A DNA stretch of 64,000 bases from Croceicoccus gelatinilyticus. Its GTDB lineage: Bacteria > Pseudomonadota > Alphaproteobacteria > Sphingomonadales > Sphingomonadaceae. Below, one piece after another: positions 27,737 through 37,991 of the stretch (its first letter is position 1; the number at the start of each line of letters is the position of its first letter). Position numbers and translations under genes: made by a program. The notes under the pieces are model-generated. The model was not told the DNA's origin. It ran no database searches and worked only from the letters and a program-made list of their open reading frames with translations. Location of the stretch: positions 124,001-188,000 of the forward strand of contig NZ_JAHCBF010000007.1 in NCBI RefSeq assembly GCF_018398395.1, in the 5' to 3' direction.

Positions 27737-28990
27737 ATGTTTGCCATTATTTGGCGAGGCGCCCTTTTTGCAGGGCTGAGCCTCGCAGTACTGCCCGGTG
27801 CGGTGCGTGCACAAGAACGCGCGGTGTTGACGCTCGACGAAGCTCTCGCGCGTGCGGGTGTGGACGAAAGCGCGCAGGTGCAATCAGACAATCCGCGTTT
27901 GATCGGGCCGCAGGCCGAAACGGACGCGGCACGCGCGCTTATCGATCAGGCACGGCTTCGGCCAAATCCTGAGCTTGCCTTTGAAGCGGAGAACATCGCA
28001 GGAAGCGGTGCCTTTTCAGGGCTGCAAGCAACCGAATATACGCTGTCTTTGAGTCAGCGCCTCGAGCTAGGCGGCAAGCGGGGCGCACGCATTCGCTCGG
28101 CCGAGGCCGAGGCGCGCGTGGCAATGCTTTCTGGAGAATTGTCGGTCGCTGAGCTGAGTCGCATGGTGCGCGAACGCTACATCGAGGCGGTCGCTTCAGC
28201 TGCGCGACTGGAACTTGCCCGCGACGTAGTCGAACGCAATCGCGAACTCGCGCGTATAGCTGGCCTGCTTGTCGAAGTTGGCCGCGAGCCGCCGCTGCGC
28301 TCGCTTCGTGCAGAAGCGGCCCTTGCTGAAGCCGAGGCGGAGTTTGAAGCCGCGCGAGCTTCAGAGATAGCGGCGCGGAGCGCGTTGGTGGCGCTCTGGG
28401 GTGAAACGTCCCCTCCCCCGGACGTGCCATCGGCGTTTCCCGGGATCGAACCTCCTGCGATGCTTCTTGCATCGCCTTCTGCTTTGCGTCTCCAAGTCGC
28501 GCGTGCCGAACGCGAGGCGGCGGACGCTGCGATCGACAGGGAGCGCTCTTTGGGTGTTCCCGATCCGGCCATCTCCGCCGGTGTCAGGCGGTTCGAGGAA
28601 AGCAGGGATCAGGCCTTCCTAGTGGGCGTCTCGATTCCCCTTCCTTTCCGCAATCGCAATCAGGGTAACATCGCCGCTGCCGAGGCCCGCTTCCGCGCGG
28701 CCTCCGCACGCGAGGCTGTCGCCCGCGCGGATTTCGAACTCGAAGTAACCCAGGCGCGCGGCCGCTTTCTCGCCGCCGAGGCTCGTGTAGAGACTCTGTC
28801 CCAAACCTCCCTGCCTCAAGCGGAAGAAGCCTTGCGCCTCGTCCGGATTGGGTATCGCAACGGCAGGTTCCCGCTGATCGAGGTTCTGGCTGCGGCCGAA
28901 GCCCGCGATGCAATCCGAGAAGCCTTGATCCAAGCCCAGGAAGATCGCGGTCGCCTGGCGGCGCAGTTGATCTGGCTTGGCGCCCAATGA
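27737..28990 (+). CDS. czcC: CzcC-like TolC-family outer membrane factor
   Basis: 417 aa. Signal peptide (SLAVLPGAVRAQE), then the two-repeat TolC architecture (LRPNPELAFEAENIAGSG, RLELGGKRGARI, later SIPLPFRNRNQGNIAAAEA). The LELGGKR and IPLPFRNRN motifs are typical of CzcC. It forms the outer-membrane part of the CzcCBA efflux pump. Its stop overlaps the next frame. Confidence 0.9.
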   Translation: MFAIIWRGALFAGLSLAVLPGAVRAQERAVLTLDEALARAGVDESAQVQSDNPRLIGPQAETDAARALIDQARLRPNPELAFEAENIAGSGAFSGLQATEYTLSLSQRLELGGKRGARIRSAEAEARVAMLSGELSVAELSRMVRERYIEAVASAARLELARDVVERNRELARIAGLLVEVGREPPLRSLRAEAALAEAEAEFEAARASEIAARSALVALWGETSPPPDVPSAFPGIEPPAMLLASPSALRLQVARAEREAADAAIDRERSLGVPDPAISAGVRRFEESRDQAFLVGVSIPLPFRNRNQGNIAAAEARFRAASAREAVARADFELEVTQARGRFLAAEARVETLSQTSLPQAEEALRLVRIGYRNGRFPLIEVLAAAEARDAIREALIQAQEDRGRLAAQLIWLGAQ

Positions 28991-29001
28991 GGAAAATACC
29001 C

Positions 29002-30150
29002 ATGAACCGTAAGCGTTTGGCCGTACTGATCGGCCTGATCATTCTTGTTTTTGCGGCTGCTGTAATGCTGTGGCCGGACAACGGCGCAGAACCGCACAGC
29101 GAAGAGGAGAGCGAAGAAAGCGATCTCCCGGAAGGACTGGTCCTACTCGGCGAAGAGCAGATTCGAAGCTCCGAAATCATGGTCGAGACCGTTGGTGAGG
29201 GCTCGGCGGTAGAGCTAGTGTTCCCAGCCACAATCGCCGCTAGCCCCACAGGCAGCGCGCGGATCGATGCGCGAGCGGCGGGCGTGGTGCGGAGCGTTCA
29301 AAAAACGCTGGGTGATTACGTCCGGCAGGGTGAAACCATTGCGCGTATCGAAAGTGCGGAAGCGGCAGCTTTGGCATCGCAATTGAGCGCGGCGCGCGCG
29401 CGCGTCAACGAATTGTCAGCCGCCTATGAGCGCGAACGCCGGCTTTTCGAAGCCAATGTTACGGCGCGGCAGGATCTCGAAGCGGTGCGCGCCAATCTCC
29501 AGGTCGCCCAGTCAGAACTGTCCCGCGCGCAGGCAGCGGTTGCGGCAGCGGGCGTGAGTGGCGACGGTCGGTCTTTGGCGGTTACCAGCCCTCTTGCAGG
29601 ACGGGTAACGGCGGCGCCTATTGTCCTTGGTTCGTTTGTCGATGCGGGAGAGGAACTCTACCAAATCGTGAATCCTAATGCGATGCAGATCGAAGTCGCG
29701 CTCCCCTCTGCAGAAGCGAGCCGTATTCAGCCAGGCGATGAAGCCACGCTGGAACTTGCAGAAAACCGCGAGATCGGAGCGCGGGTCCGCTCCGTCACGC
29801 CATCGCTCGATCCTGAGAGCCGCAGCGCGACGGCAGTCCTTTCGCTCACGCGGTCCATCCCCGGTCTTCAACCAGGTGCCTTCCTGCAAGCGCGCATCCG
29901 GCCTTCGGGCGAGGTCGATATGGGCCGCATGTCGGTGCCCGAAAGCGCGGTGCAGTCACTCGACGGCCAGGAAGTGGTTTTCGTGCGCACGCGCCGCGGC
30001 TTCCAGACCCGTCCGGTGGTGACCGGCGCACGTTCCGCAGGCCGCGTGGTGATCGAATCCGGTCTCGAAGCGAACTGGCGGATCGCAACCGAGAATGCCT
30101 TCCTGCTCAAAGCCGAACTCGAAAAAGAGGAAGCCGAACATGGACACTGA
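29002..30150 (+). CDS. czcB: CzcB-like RND periplasmic adaptor
   Basis: 382 aa. N-terminal membrane anchor (VLIGLIILVFAAAVMLW), an acidic Glu/Ser linker, a lipoyl half (DYVRQGETIARI), an alpha-hairpin with coiled-coil character, and a beta-barrel (PLAGRVTAAPIVLGSFVDAGEELYQIV). ATG 29002 is favoured over 28987 because GAGGA sits 8 bases upstream of it. Its stop overlaps the start of czcA. Confidence 0.9.
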   Translation: MNRKRLAVLIGLIILVFAAAVMLWPDNGAEPHSEEESEESDLPEGLVLLGEEQIRSSEIMVETVGEGSAVELVFPATIAASPTGSARIDARAAGVVRSVQKTLGDYVRQGETIARIESAEAAALASQLSAARARVNELSAAYERERRLFEANVTARQDLEAVRANLQVAQSELSRAQAAVAAAGVSGDGRSLAVTSPLAGRVTAAPIVLGSFVDAGEELYQIVNPNAMQIEVALPSAEASRIQPGDEATLELAENREIGARVRSVTPSLDPESRSATAVLSLTRSIPGLQPGAFLQARIRPSGEVDMGRMSVPESAVQSLDGQEVVFVRTRRGFQTRPVVTGARSAGRVVIESGLEANWRIATENAFLLKAELEKEEAEHGH

Positions 30151-33100
30151 TCGCATGCAGGAAACGGAGCACTCGCACCGCCACGGCCTGATCGGCATGA
30201 TCCTCGACATGGCCGTGCGTTTTCGCTGGGCCATGGTCGTGTTGACGATCGGTGTCGCCATCTATGGCGTGATGAACCTTCTTCGGCTTCCCATTGACGC
30301 CGTACCCGACATTACGAACGTTCAGGTGCAGATCAATACCGAAGCGCCCGCCCTTTCCCCCTCCCAGGTCGAAACGCAGGTAACCTATCCGGTGGAAACC
30401 GGTCTCGCCGGGATCGATGGTCTGGAAATGACCCGTTCGATTTCGCGCAACGGGTTCAGCCAGGTTACTGCAATCTTCGAAGAAGGTACTGACATCTATT
30501 TCGCGCGGCAGCAGGTCAATGAGCGCCTGACGCCGATCACCGCTTCGCTGCCCGAAGGAGCAGAACCGGTAATGGGACCTATCTCGACCGGTCTGGGCGA
30601 AGTACTCATGTATACGATCGAGTTCGAGCATCCGGGGGGCAAGGAAGCACCGAAGGGCAATGCGGTCGGTTGGCAGTCCGACGGAAGCTTCGTTACCGAA
30701 CGCGGTGACAGGCTGGATAGCGATGTCGCCAAGGCTGCTTATCTGCGTACCATTCAGGACTGGGTGGTCGCTCCGCTCATGCGGTCGGTCGATGGCGTCG
30801 CCGGTGTCGATTCCATCGGGGGTTTCCGAAAGCAATATCTCGTACAGCCCGATCCTGCTCGCATGACAGGCTACGGGCTTTCATTCGATGAGGTGATCGA
30901 TGCGCTGGAAGCCGCCAACCTTGCCGAAGGCGCGAATTTCGTCGAGCGATCAGGAGAAGCCCTGCTGGCTCGTGTCGATGCACGGCTCGGCAGTGTCCAG
31001 GACATCGAGCAAGCAGTCATATCTACACGTGGAGGCGTTCCCATTCGCGTGGGAGATGTCGCAACGGTCAGCATTGGCGGTGATCTCAGAACCGGGGCTG
31101 CATCGCTGAATGGCGACGAGGCTGTGGTTGGTACCGTCCTCATGCGGGCAGGAGAAAACAGCCGCACTGTTTCAGCCCAGGCCGCTGAGAGGCTTGACGA
31201 AGTCCGCGCCTCCCTGCCGCAAGGTGTGGTAGCCGAAATCGTCTACAATCGTTCGTCTCTCGTCGATGCAACGATCGCGACCGTCGAGAAGAATCTCGTC
31301 GAGGGTGCGCTGCTGGTCATAGCCATCCTGTTCCTTTTGCTCGGCAACATACGGGCCGCAATTATCGCCGCTCTGGTTATCCCTTTTTCGATGCTGATGG
31401 CATCGATCGGCATGAACCGGCTCGGAGTGTCAGGCAATCTGATGAGTCTGGGCGCGCTTGACTTCGGTCTGATCGTCGATGGGGCCGTGATTATCGTCGA
31501 GAATAGTGTGGCACGTCTTGCGGCCAGACAGGAGCATGAGGGCCGGCTCCTGACACTTGGCGAACGGCTGACGGAAACGCGGCTTGCCGCGCAGGAGATG
31601 ATCAAGCCGACTGTCTATGGTCAGGCGATTATCCTTCTGGTGTTCGCACCGTTGCTGACCTTCACCGGAGTCGAGGGCAAGACGTTCTCGCCGATGGCCA
31701 TCACGGTCATGCTGGCGCTCGCGTCGGCATTCGTACTCTCGCTGACTTTCGTCCCGGCGATGATCGCGATCCTGCTGAACAAAAAACTGACGGAGAAGGA
31801 AGTCAAACCGATCCGGATCGCCAAGGAACGCTATGGGCCTCTTGTCCGCAAAGCCATCGCCCGCCCTTGGCCGGTGATCGGGGCCGGTGCCGGCATTTTT
31901 GCCGTTGCTGCTCTGGTGTTCAGTTTCCTTGGCAGCGAGTTTACACCGCAGCTCGACGAGCGCGATATCGCGGTGCAATCATTGCGAATCCCTTCCACAT
32001 CTCTCGAGCGGTCTCTGGCGATGCAGCGGCGAGTAGAAGATCGATTGGAGGAATTTCCGCAAGTGCAGCTTGTATTCTCACGTACCGGTACTGCGGAAGT
32101 GGCCAGCGACCCGATGCCGCCCAACGCCTCCGATGCGTATGTGATCCTGAAGCCGCGCGATGAATGGCCTGACCCGGATCTTTCGAAAGATGATCTGGTG
32201 GCAGAAATGGAGAGTGCTCTGGGAGGCCTGGTTGGCAATCTCTATGAGTTCAGCCAACCAATCGAACTTCGCTTCAACGAACTGATCGCTGGCGTGCGCG
32301 GCGATGTCGCGGTCAAGATCTACGGCGACGACCTGACCGCCATGACCTCGGCAGCGAACGAGGTCGCCGGGATTTTGCGCGAGGTCGAGGGAGCTGCGGA
32401 TGTTAAAGTCCAGCAGGTCACCGGTTTCCCAACGCTTGATATTGCCTTCGATCGTCCAACGATCGCTCGATATGGGCTGAAGGTCGAAGACGTCGCTCAA
32501 TCCGTCGCAATTGCTTTGGGCGGGCGGCCTGCCGGGCTGGTCTTTGAAGGCGATCGAAGGTTCGAGGTCGTCGTTCGGCTTTCGGATGCGACACGCGATG
32601 ATTTCGATCAGCTTGGTGCATTGCCGGTGCTGCTTCCGAACGGAGCGACCATACCGTTGCGCTCGGTCGCCGAATTCCGGGTTGTGGATGGCCTTGCCGA
32701 AGTCCGCCGTGAACAGGGACGCAGGCTGGTGATCGTTTCTTCCAATGTGCGCGAGCGCGATCTTGGCTCCTTCGTTGAGGAAGCGAGGGCGAATGTCGAG
32801 GCGCAGGTTGAACTGCCCGCTGCAGCCTTTATCGAGTGGGGCGGCCAGTACCAAAACCTTCAGGCTGCGCAGGAACGGTTGCAGATCGTTATCCCGATCG
32901 CTTTCGCGGTTATTCTCCTGTTGCTCTATATGGCAGTCGGAGGCTGGGTTCCCGCTCTGGCTGTTTTCAGCGCGATCCCGCTCGCCCTCGCTGGCGGCAT
33001 CTTCTCGCTGGCTCTGCGCGGAATGCCGTTTTCGGTTTCGGCGGCAGTCGGGTTCATCGCCCTCTCGGGCGTGGCGACCCTCAACGGTCTCGTGATGGTG

Positions 33101-33451
33101 ACTGCAATACGCCAGCGTCTGGACAAGGGAATGGCGCTCGATGAGGCCATCGTGGAAGGCGGGCTGGCGCGCTTGCGTCCAGTATTGATGACGGCTCTGG
33201 TCGCGTCGCTCGGGTTTGTCCCCATGGCGATCGCGACCGGCACCGGAGCGGAGGTTCAACGGCCTCTGGCAACGGTGGTCATTGGCGGTCTGATCACCGC
33301 CACTGCGCTCACCTTGTTCGTCCTTCCCGCGATCCTGAAACTCGTCTTCGCCACCAGAAAGGATGACCGGACGTGGCGTCAACGCTGGTGGGACCGCCTG
33401 CGCCGCAACGTCACTCCCGAGGAACGGCAAGAGCTGCAAGAGGTTACGTGA
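30140..33451 (+). CDS. czcA: CzcA-family RND divalent-cation efflux pump
   Basis: 1103 aa, two membrane-helix clusters separated by large periplasmic domains. Helix 4 carries GALDFGLIVDGAVIIVEN, with the two Asp and Glu that form the CzcA proton relay, which differ from the copper pump's DAAVVMIEN. It exports Co/Zn/Cd with CzcB and CzcC. The ATG at 30140 has AGAGGAAG seven bases upstream and overlaps the czcB stop by 11 bp. Confidence 0.94.
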   Translation: MDTDRMQETEHSHRHGLIGMILDMAVRFRWAMVVLTIGVAIYGVMNLLRLPIDAVPDITNVQVQINTEAPALSPSQVETQVTYPVETGLAGIDGLEMTRSISRNGFSQVTAIFEEGTDIYFARQQVNERLTPITASLPEGAEPVMGPISTGLGEVLMYTIEFEHPGGKEAPKGNAVGWQSDGSFVTERGDRLDSDVAKAAYLRTIQDWVVAPLMRSVDGVAGVDSIGGFRKQYLVQPDPARMTGYGLSFDEVIDALEAANLAEGANFVERSGEALLARVDARLGSVQDIEQAVISTRGGVPIRVGDVATVSIGGDLRTGAASLNGDEAVVGTVLMRAGENSRTVSAQAAERLDEVRASLPQGVVAEIVYNRSSLVDATIATVEKNLVEGALLVIAILFLLLGNIRAAIIAALVIPFSMLMASIGMNRLGVSGNLMSLGALDFGLIVDGAVIIVENSVARLAARQEHEGRLLTLGERLTETRLAAQEMIKPTVYGQAIILLVFAPLLTFTGVEGKTFSPMAITVMLALASAFVLSLTFVPAMIAILLNKKLTEKEVKPIRIAKERYGPLVRKAIARPWPVIGAGAGIFAVAALVFSFLGSEFTPQLDERDIAVQSLRIPSTSLERSLAMQRRVEDRLEEFPQVQLVFSRTGTAEVASDPMPPNASDAYVILKPRDEWPDPDLSKDDLVAEMESALGGLVGNLYEFSQPIELRFNELIAGVRGDVAVKIYGDDLTAMTSAANEVAGILREVEGAADVKVQQVTGFPTLDIAFDRPTIARYGLKVEDVAQSVAIALGGRPAGLVFEGDRRFEVVVRLSDATRDDFDQLGALPVLLPNGATIPLRSVAEFRVVDGLAEVRREQGRRLVIVSSNVRERDLGSFVEEARANVEAQVELPAAAFIEWGGQYQNLQAAQERLQIVIPIAFAVILLLLYMAVGGWVPALAVFSAIPLALAGGIFSLALRGMPFSVSAAVGFIALSGVATLNGLVMVTAIRQRLDKGMALDEAIVEGGLARLRPVLMTALVASLGFVPMAIATGTGAEVQRPLATVVIGGLITATALTLFVLPAILKLVFATRKDDRTWRQRWWDRLRRNVTPEERQELQEVT

Positions 33452-33464
33452 ATGGAGAGCATCA

Positions 33465-33890
33465 ATGATTACTAGCCAGCTCAGAGTGACCCTTGCCGGC
33501 GCCCTGATACTTTCAAGTGTTCCAGCATCGGCGCAGGATCAGAGCACGCCTGTTCCGATCGCCGGTGTCTGGAGCCTTGGTGAAACGCGGTCTTGTGATA
33601 GCGGACCGGCCTGGGTGTTTTTCGCAGATGGCTATTGTGCCGAAGTACAGCTTCCGGACGGTGCCCCCGCCGCCGTGGGAATTTGGCGAGACGAGGGCGA
33701 TGCCATCGCTTACACCCACGCGCACATGCCATTCGAAGGTCATGAACGGCCGATGCGGGTTCGTCATCTTACCATCGAAGAGCGCACCGCCGAAAAACTG
33801 ACAGCCCGCAATTATCGCGGTGTCACGCGCACGTTTCACCGCTGTCCAGCAAATTCGCTGAAAGTGCCGGCAGGTCAGGACGCTCATTGA
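33465..33890 (+). CDS. Hypothetical secreted protein after czcA
   Basis: 141 aa. Signal peptide (AGALILSSVPASAQDQ) and a mature domain with three Cys (SCDSGP, GYCAEV, HRCPAN) and a His-containing THAHMPFEGHERP segment, hinting at metal binding. I do not recognise the family. It follows czcA by 13 bp with its own GGAGAG ribosome site, so it is probably in the same operon. Confidence 0.75.
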   Translation: MITSQLRVTLAGALILSSVPASAQDQSTPVPIAGVWSLGETRSCDSGPAWVFFADGYCAEVQLPDGAPAAVGIWRDEGDAIAYTHAHMPFEGHERPMRVRHLTIEERTAEKLTARNYRGVTRTFHRCPANSLKVPAGQDAH

Positions 33891-34006
33891 CGCTTTCGCT
33901 ACGCAATATGCGGACTTCGCTAGTTCCTATTCGGGTTTCGCGAACCTGCAAGCTTACGGGTCTGCGGCACCGGGAGCGGTCAATTTTCCACGGGAAGCAA
34001 TAGGCA

Positions 34007-36502
34007 ATGACACGAACCATCGAACTCGAAGTCTTACCGCTCCTCCCCGACCTCCCGAGCGAAACCGATCATTGCATCATCCGCTTGCAGTCTTTGCTCA
34101 GCTCGCGGATCGGCGTGCACGAGGTCGCGATATTGCCCGGCACGAAGGAAGCATCCGCGCGGCTAGCGATATCATACGATGCCGATCGCCTGACGGTCGC
34201 CCGCATCAAGGAGTTGGCCCATGTGGCCGGAGCGGAAATCTCCGAACGCTACGGACACGTTGTCTGGCAAGCCGATGGCATCAATTCCACCCGCCGTGCC
34301 GAAACGGTCGCGGACCTGCTGGCCAGCAAACCTGGTATCCTCGAAGCAAATGCTGATGCGAGCGGGAGGTTCATCGCCGAATACGACCGTCAGCTAACCG
34401 ATGAGCCTACGATTGCTGGCGAGCTCAAGAACCTCGGCGTGTCGGTTTTGGCGGGCGATGTCGTCAGGAACGCCGAGCACTCTTCCAAAGACCATGGTCA
34501 CGATGATGAAGATTATGCCGGACACAGTCATGGCGGCATCTTCGGCGCGAACACCGAACTCTATTTCTCGCTCGCCTCGGGCGCATTTCTCGCGACCGGA
34601 TTCGGGATCGAGAAACTATGGTCTGGGCATCCCGGATGGCTGCCACTCGCGTGCTATATCGCAGCGTATTTCTTTGGCGGATTCTTTACCGTCCGAGAGG
34701 CGTGGGACAATTTGCGCCTCCGCCGGTTCGAAATCGATAGCCTCATGCTTGTCGCCGCTGCGGGCGCCGCCTTTCTCGGGGAATGGGCTGAAGGCGCGCT
34801 TCTGCTGTTCCTGTTCAGTTTCGGCCACGCGCTCGAACACTACGCGATGGGGCGCGCCAAAAGGGCGATCGAAGCGCTCGCGGAACTCGCGCCGGAAACC
34901 GCACGGGTAAAACGTGGAGATGACGTCGTCGAGGTTCCGGTCGAGGAGCTTGCGATTGGCGACGTGGTCATCGTGCGTCCGAACGAACGCCTTCCGGCCG
35001 ATGGTTTCATCCTGGACGGGATCAGTGCCATCAATCAGGCTCCGGTGACCGGCGAAAGCGTGCCGGTCGACAAGAGCGCGGTTTCGAATGTAGCTTCTGC
35101 GCGCGCAAATCCTGACAATCTTGCGGATGACAATCGCGTCTTTGCAGGGACGATCAACGGATCGGGCGCGCTCGAAGTGGAAGTGACCCGGCGATCGAGC
35201 GATACGACCCTAGCCAAGGTCGTCCAAATGGTGAGCGAAGCCGAGGCTCAGCAATCTCCGACCCAGCGCTTCACGCAGCGCTTCGAGCGAATTTTCGTGC
35301 CTGCCGTGCTCGCTCTGGCCGGCCTGCTCCTTTTCGCATGGGTCGTCATCGACGAACCCTTCCGCGACAGTTTCTACCGGGCGATGGCGGTGCTTGTGGC
35401 TGCGAGCCCCTGCGCTTTGGCGATCGCGACCCCGAGCGCGGTCTTGTCCGGAGTGGCCAGAGCAGCGCGCAGCGGCATTCTGGTAAAGGGCGGCGCGCCG
35501 CTCGAAGATCTCGGTGCGCTCAAGGCCATCGCGTTCGACAAGACCGGTACTCTTACCGAAGGCGAACCCCGCATTACCGATGTCCAACCCGCGCAGGGCG
35601 TATCTGAAAACGAACTGCTTGCGATTGCCTCGGCGGCTGAAAATCTGAGCGATCATCCCCTGGCACAGGCGATTGTAAGGGACGGCAAGCAGCGGCTTGG
35701 CGATGAGACTCTGCCCGAAGCAGCCAATCTCGAAAGCTTCACAGGCAAGGGCATCACCGCGCTTGTCGACGGTGAGCGGGTGTGGATCGGAAAGCTCGAA
35801 ATGTTCGGGCAAGACGGGGTCCCTGCGCTCAGTGCAGAACTGTCGGATGCTATAGAGTCCATGCGCGAGCGCGGGCGAACGACGATGGGCGTTCGCTCGG
35901 AAACGCGCGATCTTGGAGCGATCGGTTTGCTCGACACGCCGCGGGCGGCAGCAAAGGCGACGCTCGAAGCGCTACGCGGCCTCGGGATCACCCGAATGAT
36001 CATGATCTCGGGCGACGATCAAAGAGTGGCCGATGCGGTTGGAAAGGAAGTCGGCCTCGACGAGGCCTGGGGCAATCTCATGCCCGACGACAAGGTCAAG
36101 GCCATCCGCAAGCTTGCCGGTCAGGACAAGGTTGCGATGGTCGGAGACGGGGTCAACGATGCTCCTGCCATGGCGAATGCCACCGTCGGGATAGCAATGG
36201 GTGCCGCAGGCTCGGATGTCGCGCTGGAGACAGCCGATGTCGCGCTGATGGCCGATGATCTCGCCCGACTGCCTTTCGCCGTCGATCTGAGCCGGCAGAC
36301 CCGCTCGATCATCCGGCAGAACATGATCGTCAGTCTCGGAATTGTCGCCGTTCTCATCCCGGCAACCATTTTCGGTCTCGGGATTGGCCCCGCTGTCGCG
36401 GTTCATGAAGGTTCGACATTGATCGTGGTCGCCAACGCGCTCCGGCTTCTGGCGTATAAAGAGAAGAGCGGTGCAAAGGCGATAATGGAGACGCAAGCAT
36501 GA
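34007..36502 (+). CDS. P1B-4-type metal ATPase
   Basis: 831 aa. An N-terminal region of about 150 residues lacks a CxxC metal-binding motif and ends in a His-rich segment (HGHDDEDYAGHSHGG). The membrane metal site is SPC (AASPCALAIATP, around residue 467) rather than CPC, and HEGST (around H800) is present near the last helix: both mark subgroup P1B-4, which transports Co, Zn, Cd or Fe. DKTGTLT is at about D511 and GDGVNDAPA further on. Its stop overlaps the next gene by ATGA. Confidence 0.92.
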   Translation: MTRTIELEVLPLLPDLPSETDHCIIRLQSLLSSRIGVHEVAILPGTKEASARLAISYDADRLTVARIKELAHVAGAEISERYGHVVWQADGINSTRRAETVADLLASKPGILEANADASGRFIAEYDRQLTDEPTIAGELKNLGVSVLAGDVVRNAEHSSKDHGHDDEDYAGHSHGGIFGANTELYFSLASGAFLATGFGIEKLWSGHPGWLPLACYIAAYFFGGFFTVREAWDNLRLRRFEIDSLMLVAAAGAAFLGEWAEGALLLFLFSFGHALEHYAMGRAKRAIEALAELAPETARVKRGDDVVEVPVEELAIGDVVIVRPNERLPADGFILDGISAINQAPVTGESVPVDKSAVSNVASARANPDNLADDNRVFAGTINGSGALEVEVTRRSSDTTLAKVVQMVSEAEAQQSPTQRFTQRFERIFVPAVLALAGLLLFAWVVIDEPFRDSFYRAMAVLVAASPCALAIATPSAVLSGVARAARSGILVKGGAPLEDLGALKAIAFDKTGTLTEGEPRITDVQPAQGVSENELLAIASAAENLSDHPLAQAIVRDGKQRLGDETLPEAANLESFTGKGITALVDGERVWIGKLEMFGQDGVPALSAELSDAIESMRERGRTTMGVRSETRDLGAIGLLDTPRAAAKATLEALRGLGITRMIMISGDDQRVADAVGKEVGLDEAWGNLMPDDKVKAIRKLAGQDKVAMVGDGVNDAPAMANATVGIAMGAAGSDVALETADVALMADDLARLPFAVDLSRQTRSIIRQNMIVSLGIVAVLIPATIFGLGIGPAVAVHEGSTLIVVANALRLLAYKEKSGAKAIMETQA

Positions 36503-37128
36503 GCGGCGATGATAACTTCAATCTGGATACGTCTGACAAGCGCCGCACATTATGGATCGTTTTATGGCTTAACGTCGCGATTGCGGTCGGGTTCTTCGTC
36601 ATGGGCTACTTTGGCGACTCGAATGCGCTGCTGGCCAACGGACTCGACAATTCGTCGGACGCGCTTGTCTACGCTCTCAGTCTCCTTGCGCTGAGTCGAC
36701 CGCGCTCCTGGAAGCGAGGCGCAGCGCGCTTTTCTGGCGTCATGCTTTTGATCTTTGCCGGCGGAGTGATTGCTGATGCCGTCAGGCGGTTTGTTGAAGG
36801 TTCTGAACCGGGTGGCATCCTGATGATCGCGATGGCTGCCGTCGCGGGCATAGTGAACCTCTATTGCCTCCGCTTGCTGCAAAAGATGCAGGACAAGGAC
36901 GTAAACATGCGGGCCGCCACCACATTCAGCTTCAATGACTTCATTTCGAACGGCGGAATTATCATCGCTGGCGTCATCGTTATGATCACAGGCGCGAACT
37001 GGCCGGACCTTGTGGTCGGCGTCGCTGTGGCTGGCATAGCTCTTTACGGCGGGATCGATATCCTGCGCGACGCGCACAGTGACAAGCACGACGAGGCGGG
37101 AACGGTTCATGGCGAAACACGGGAATGA
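36499..37128 (+). CDS. CDF-family cation transporter, short form
   Basis: 209 aa, about six membrane helices. Metal-site helices are NALLANGLDNSSDALVY and TFSFNDFISNGGII. No long cytoplasmic C-terminal domain is present. It resembles the exporter at 24599-25240 in size. ATGA overlaps join it to the P1B-4 ATPase before and the unknown membrane protein after. Confidence 0.87.
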   Translation: MSGDDNFNLDTSDKRRTLWIVLWLNVAIAVGFFVMGYFGDSNALLANGLDNSSDALVYALSLLALSRPRSWKRGAARFSGVMLLIFAGGVIADAVRRFVEGSEPGGILMIAMAAVAGIVNLYCLRLLQKMQDKDVNMRAATTFSFNDFISNGGIIIAGVIVMITGANWPDLVVGVAVAGIALYGGIDILRDAHSDKHDEAGTVHGETRE

Positions 37129-37991
37129 GCCTCGTCCACGAGATATTTGCAACTGAGGATTTGTCGGCGATCCTGACCTTGGCGATGCTGGCAAGCCTCG
37201 GCCTGGGTGCTGGCGTTGTCTGGGAAGAAAAGCACGGGCCGACCCCGAACGAAAATGGGTTCGCGGCGGCCGTCCACTCTGGCGCCCTTGCCGCACTTGC
37301 GCTTGTTTTGACCGGTCCTGCAGTTGGACAAGCAAGGGGTGACTTCATAGACGCAGCCCTGCTCCCCGCTGGCGGGACTCTCTATCTTCTGGCGGTGCTG
37401 ATCGGAGGCTGGGCTTCGCATCGCGACGCAGTTGGAACCCTGTCCGACGCCGTGGGAAGACGCGGGCCGAAGATGACCATTGCGCTTCAAGGCGGTATTG
37501 CGCTGGGGTTTGGTGGCATCGCTCTGGGTGCAGCAGCAGCCGTGTCTGTCTTCGCCGGTTTCGCAGCAACACTAGGGGTTGGAATCACCTTTTTCCTGGT
37601 GGGGCGAAAGACAACAGCCGGATTTCGCGACAGCGCGATCAAACGCATGGATCGTCTGGCGATCCATGTTTTTCTGTCACTCGCCTTTGTTGCCGCAGCG
37701 GTAGCCGGGTTTTGGCTTCTCCACGGCATGAGCGAAACAGCCGACGCGCGGTTGGCAATTCTACTCGCAGGATACTTTCTTATCTGGTCGGTTCATTTTT
37801 TGCTGCAAATCCCGGGCAGACTGGGAGGTTTGAATTTGGCAGCACTCGCGGCCTTCATCTCCGGGCTTGCGATGTTCGGAATGATTGCAGTCGGATTTAA
37901 CGCCGCGATTGGAGCAATCGATAATTCCGATGCGATCCTTCAGCATCCGGATACCGCCGGCAACGAAATCGTAAATAGCGGAGAGAAGTGA
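37125..37991 (+). CDS. Unknown multi-pass membrane protein
   Basis: 288 aa with seven to eight predicted membrane segments (for example around 12-32, 80-96, 115-158, 177-197, 233-258). I do not recognise the family. No metal-ligand cluster is evident beyond a few His. It is wedged by overlaps between two CDF transporters and after a P1B-4 ATPase, so an accessory role in cation handling is likely, but this is inference from context. Confidence 0.75.
   Translation: MSLVHEIFATEDLSAILTLAMLASLGLGAGVVWEEKHGPTPNENGFAAAVHSGALAALALVLTGPAVGQARGDFIDAALLPAGGTLYLLAVLIGGWASHRDAVGTLSDAVGRRGPKMTIALQGGIALGFGGIALGAAAAVSVFAGFAATLGVGITFFLVGRKTTAGFRDSAIKRMDRLAIHVFLSLAFVAAAVAGFWLLHGMSETADARLAILLAGYFLIWSVHFLLQIPGRLGGLNLAALAAFISGLAMFGMIAVGFNAAIGAIDNSDAILQHPDTAGNEIVNSGEK

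Noticed and set aside
32078-33439. 453-residue minus-strand frame opposite czcA
   Set aside because: Antisense to the RND pump; composition is typical of an antisense translation.
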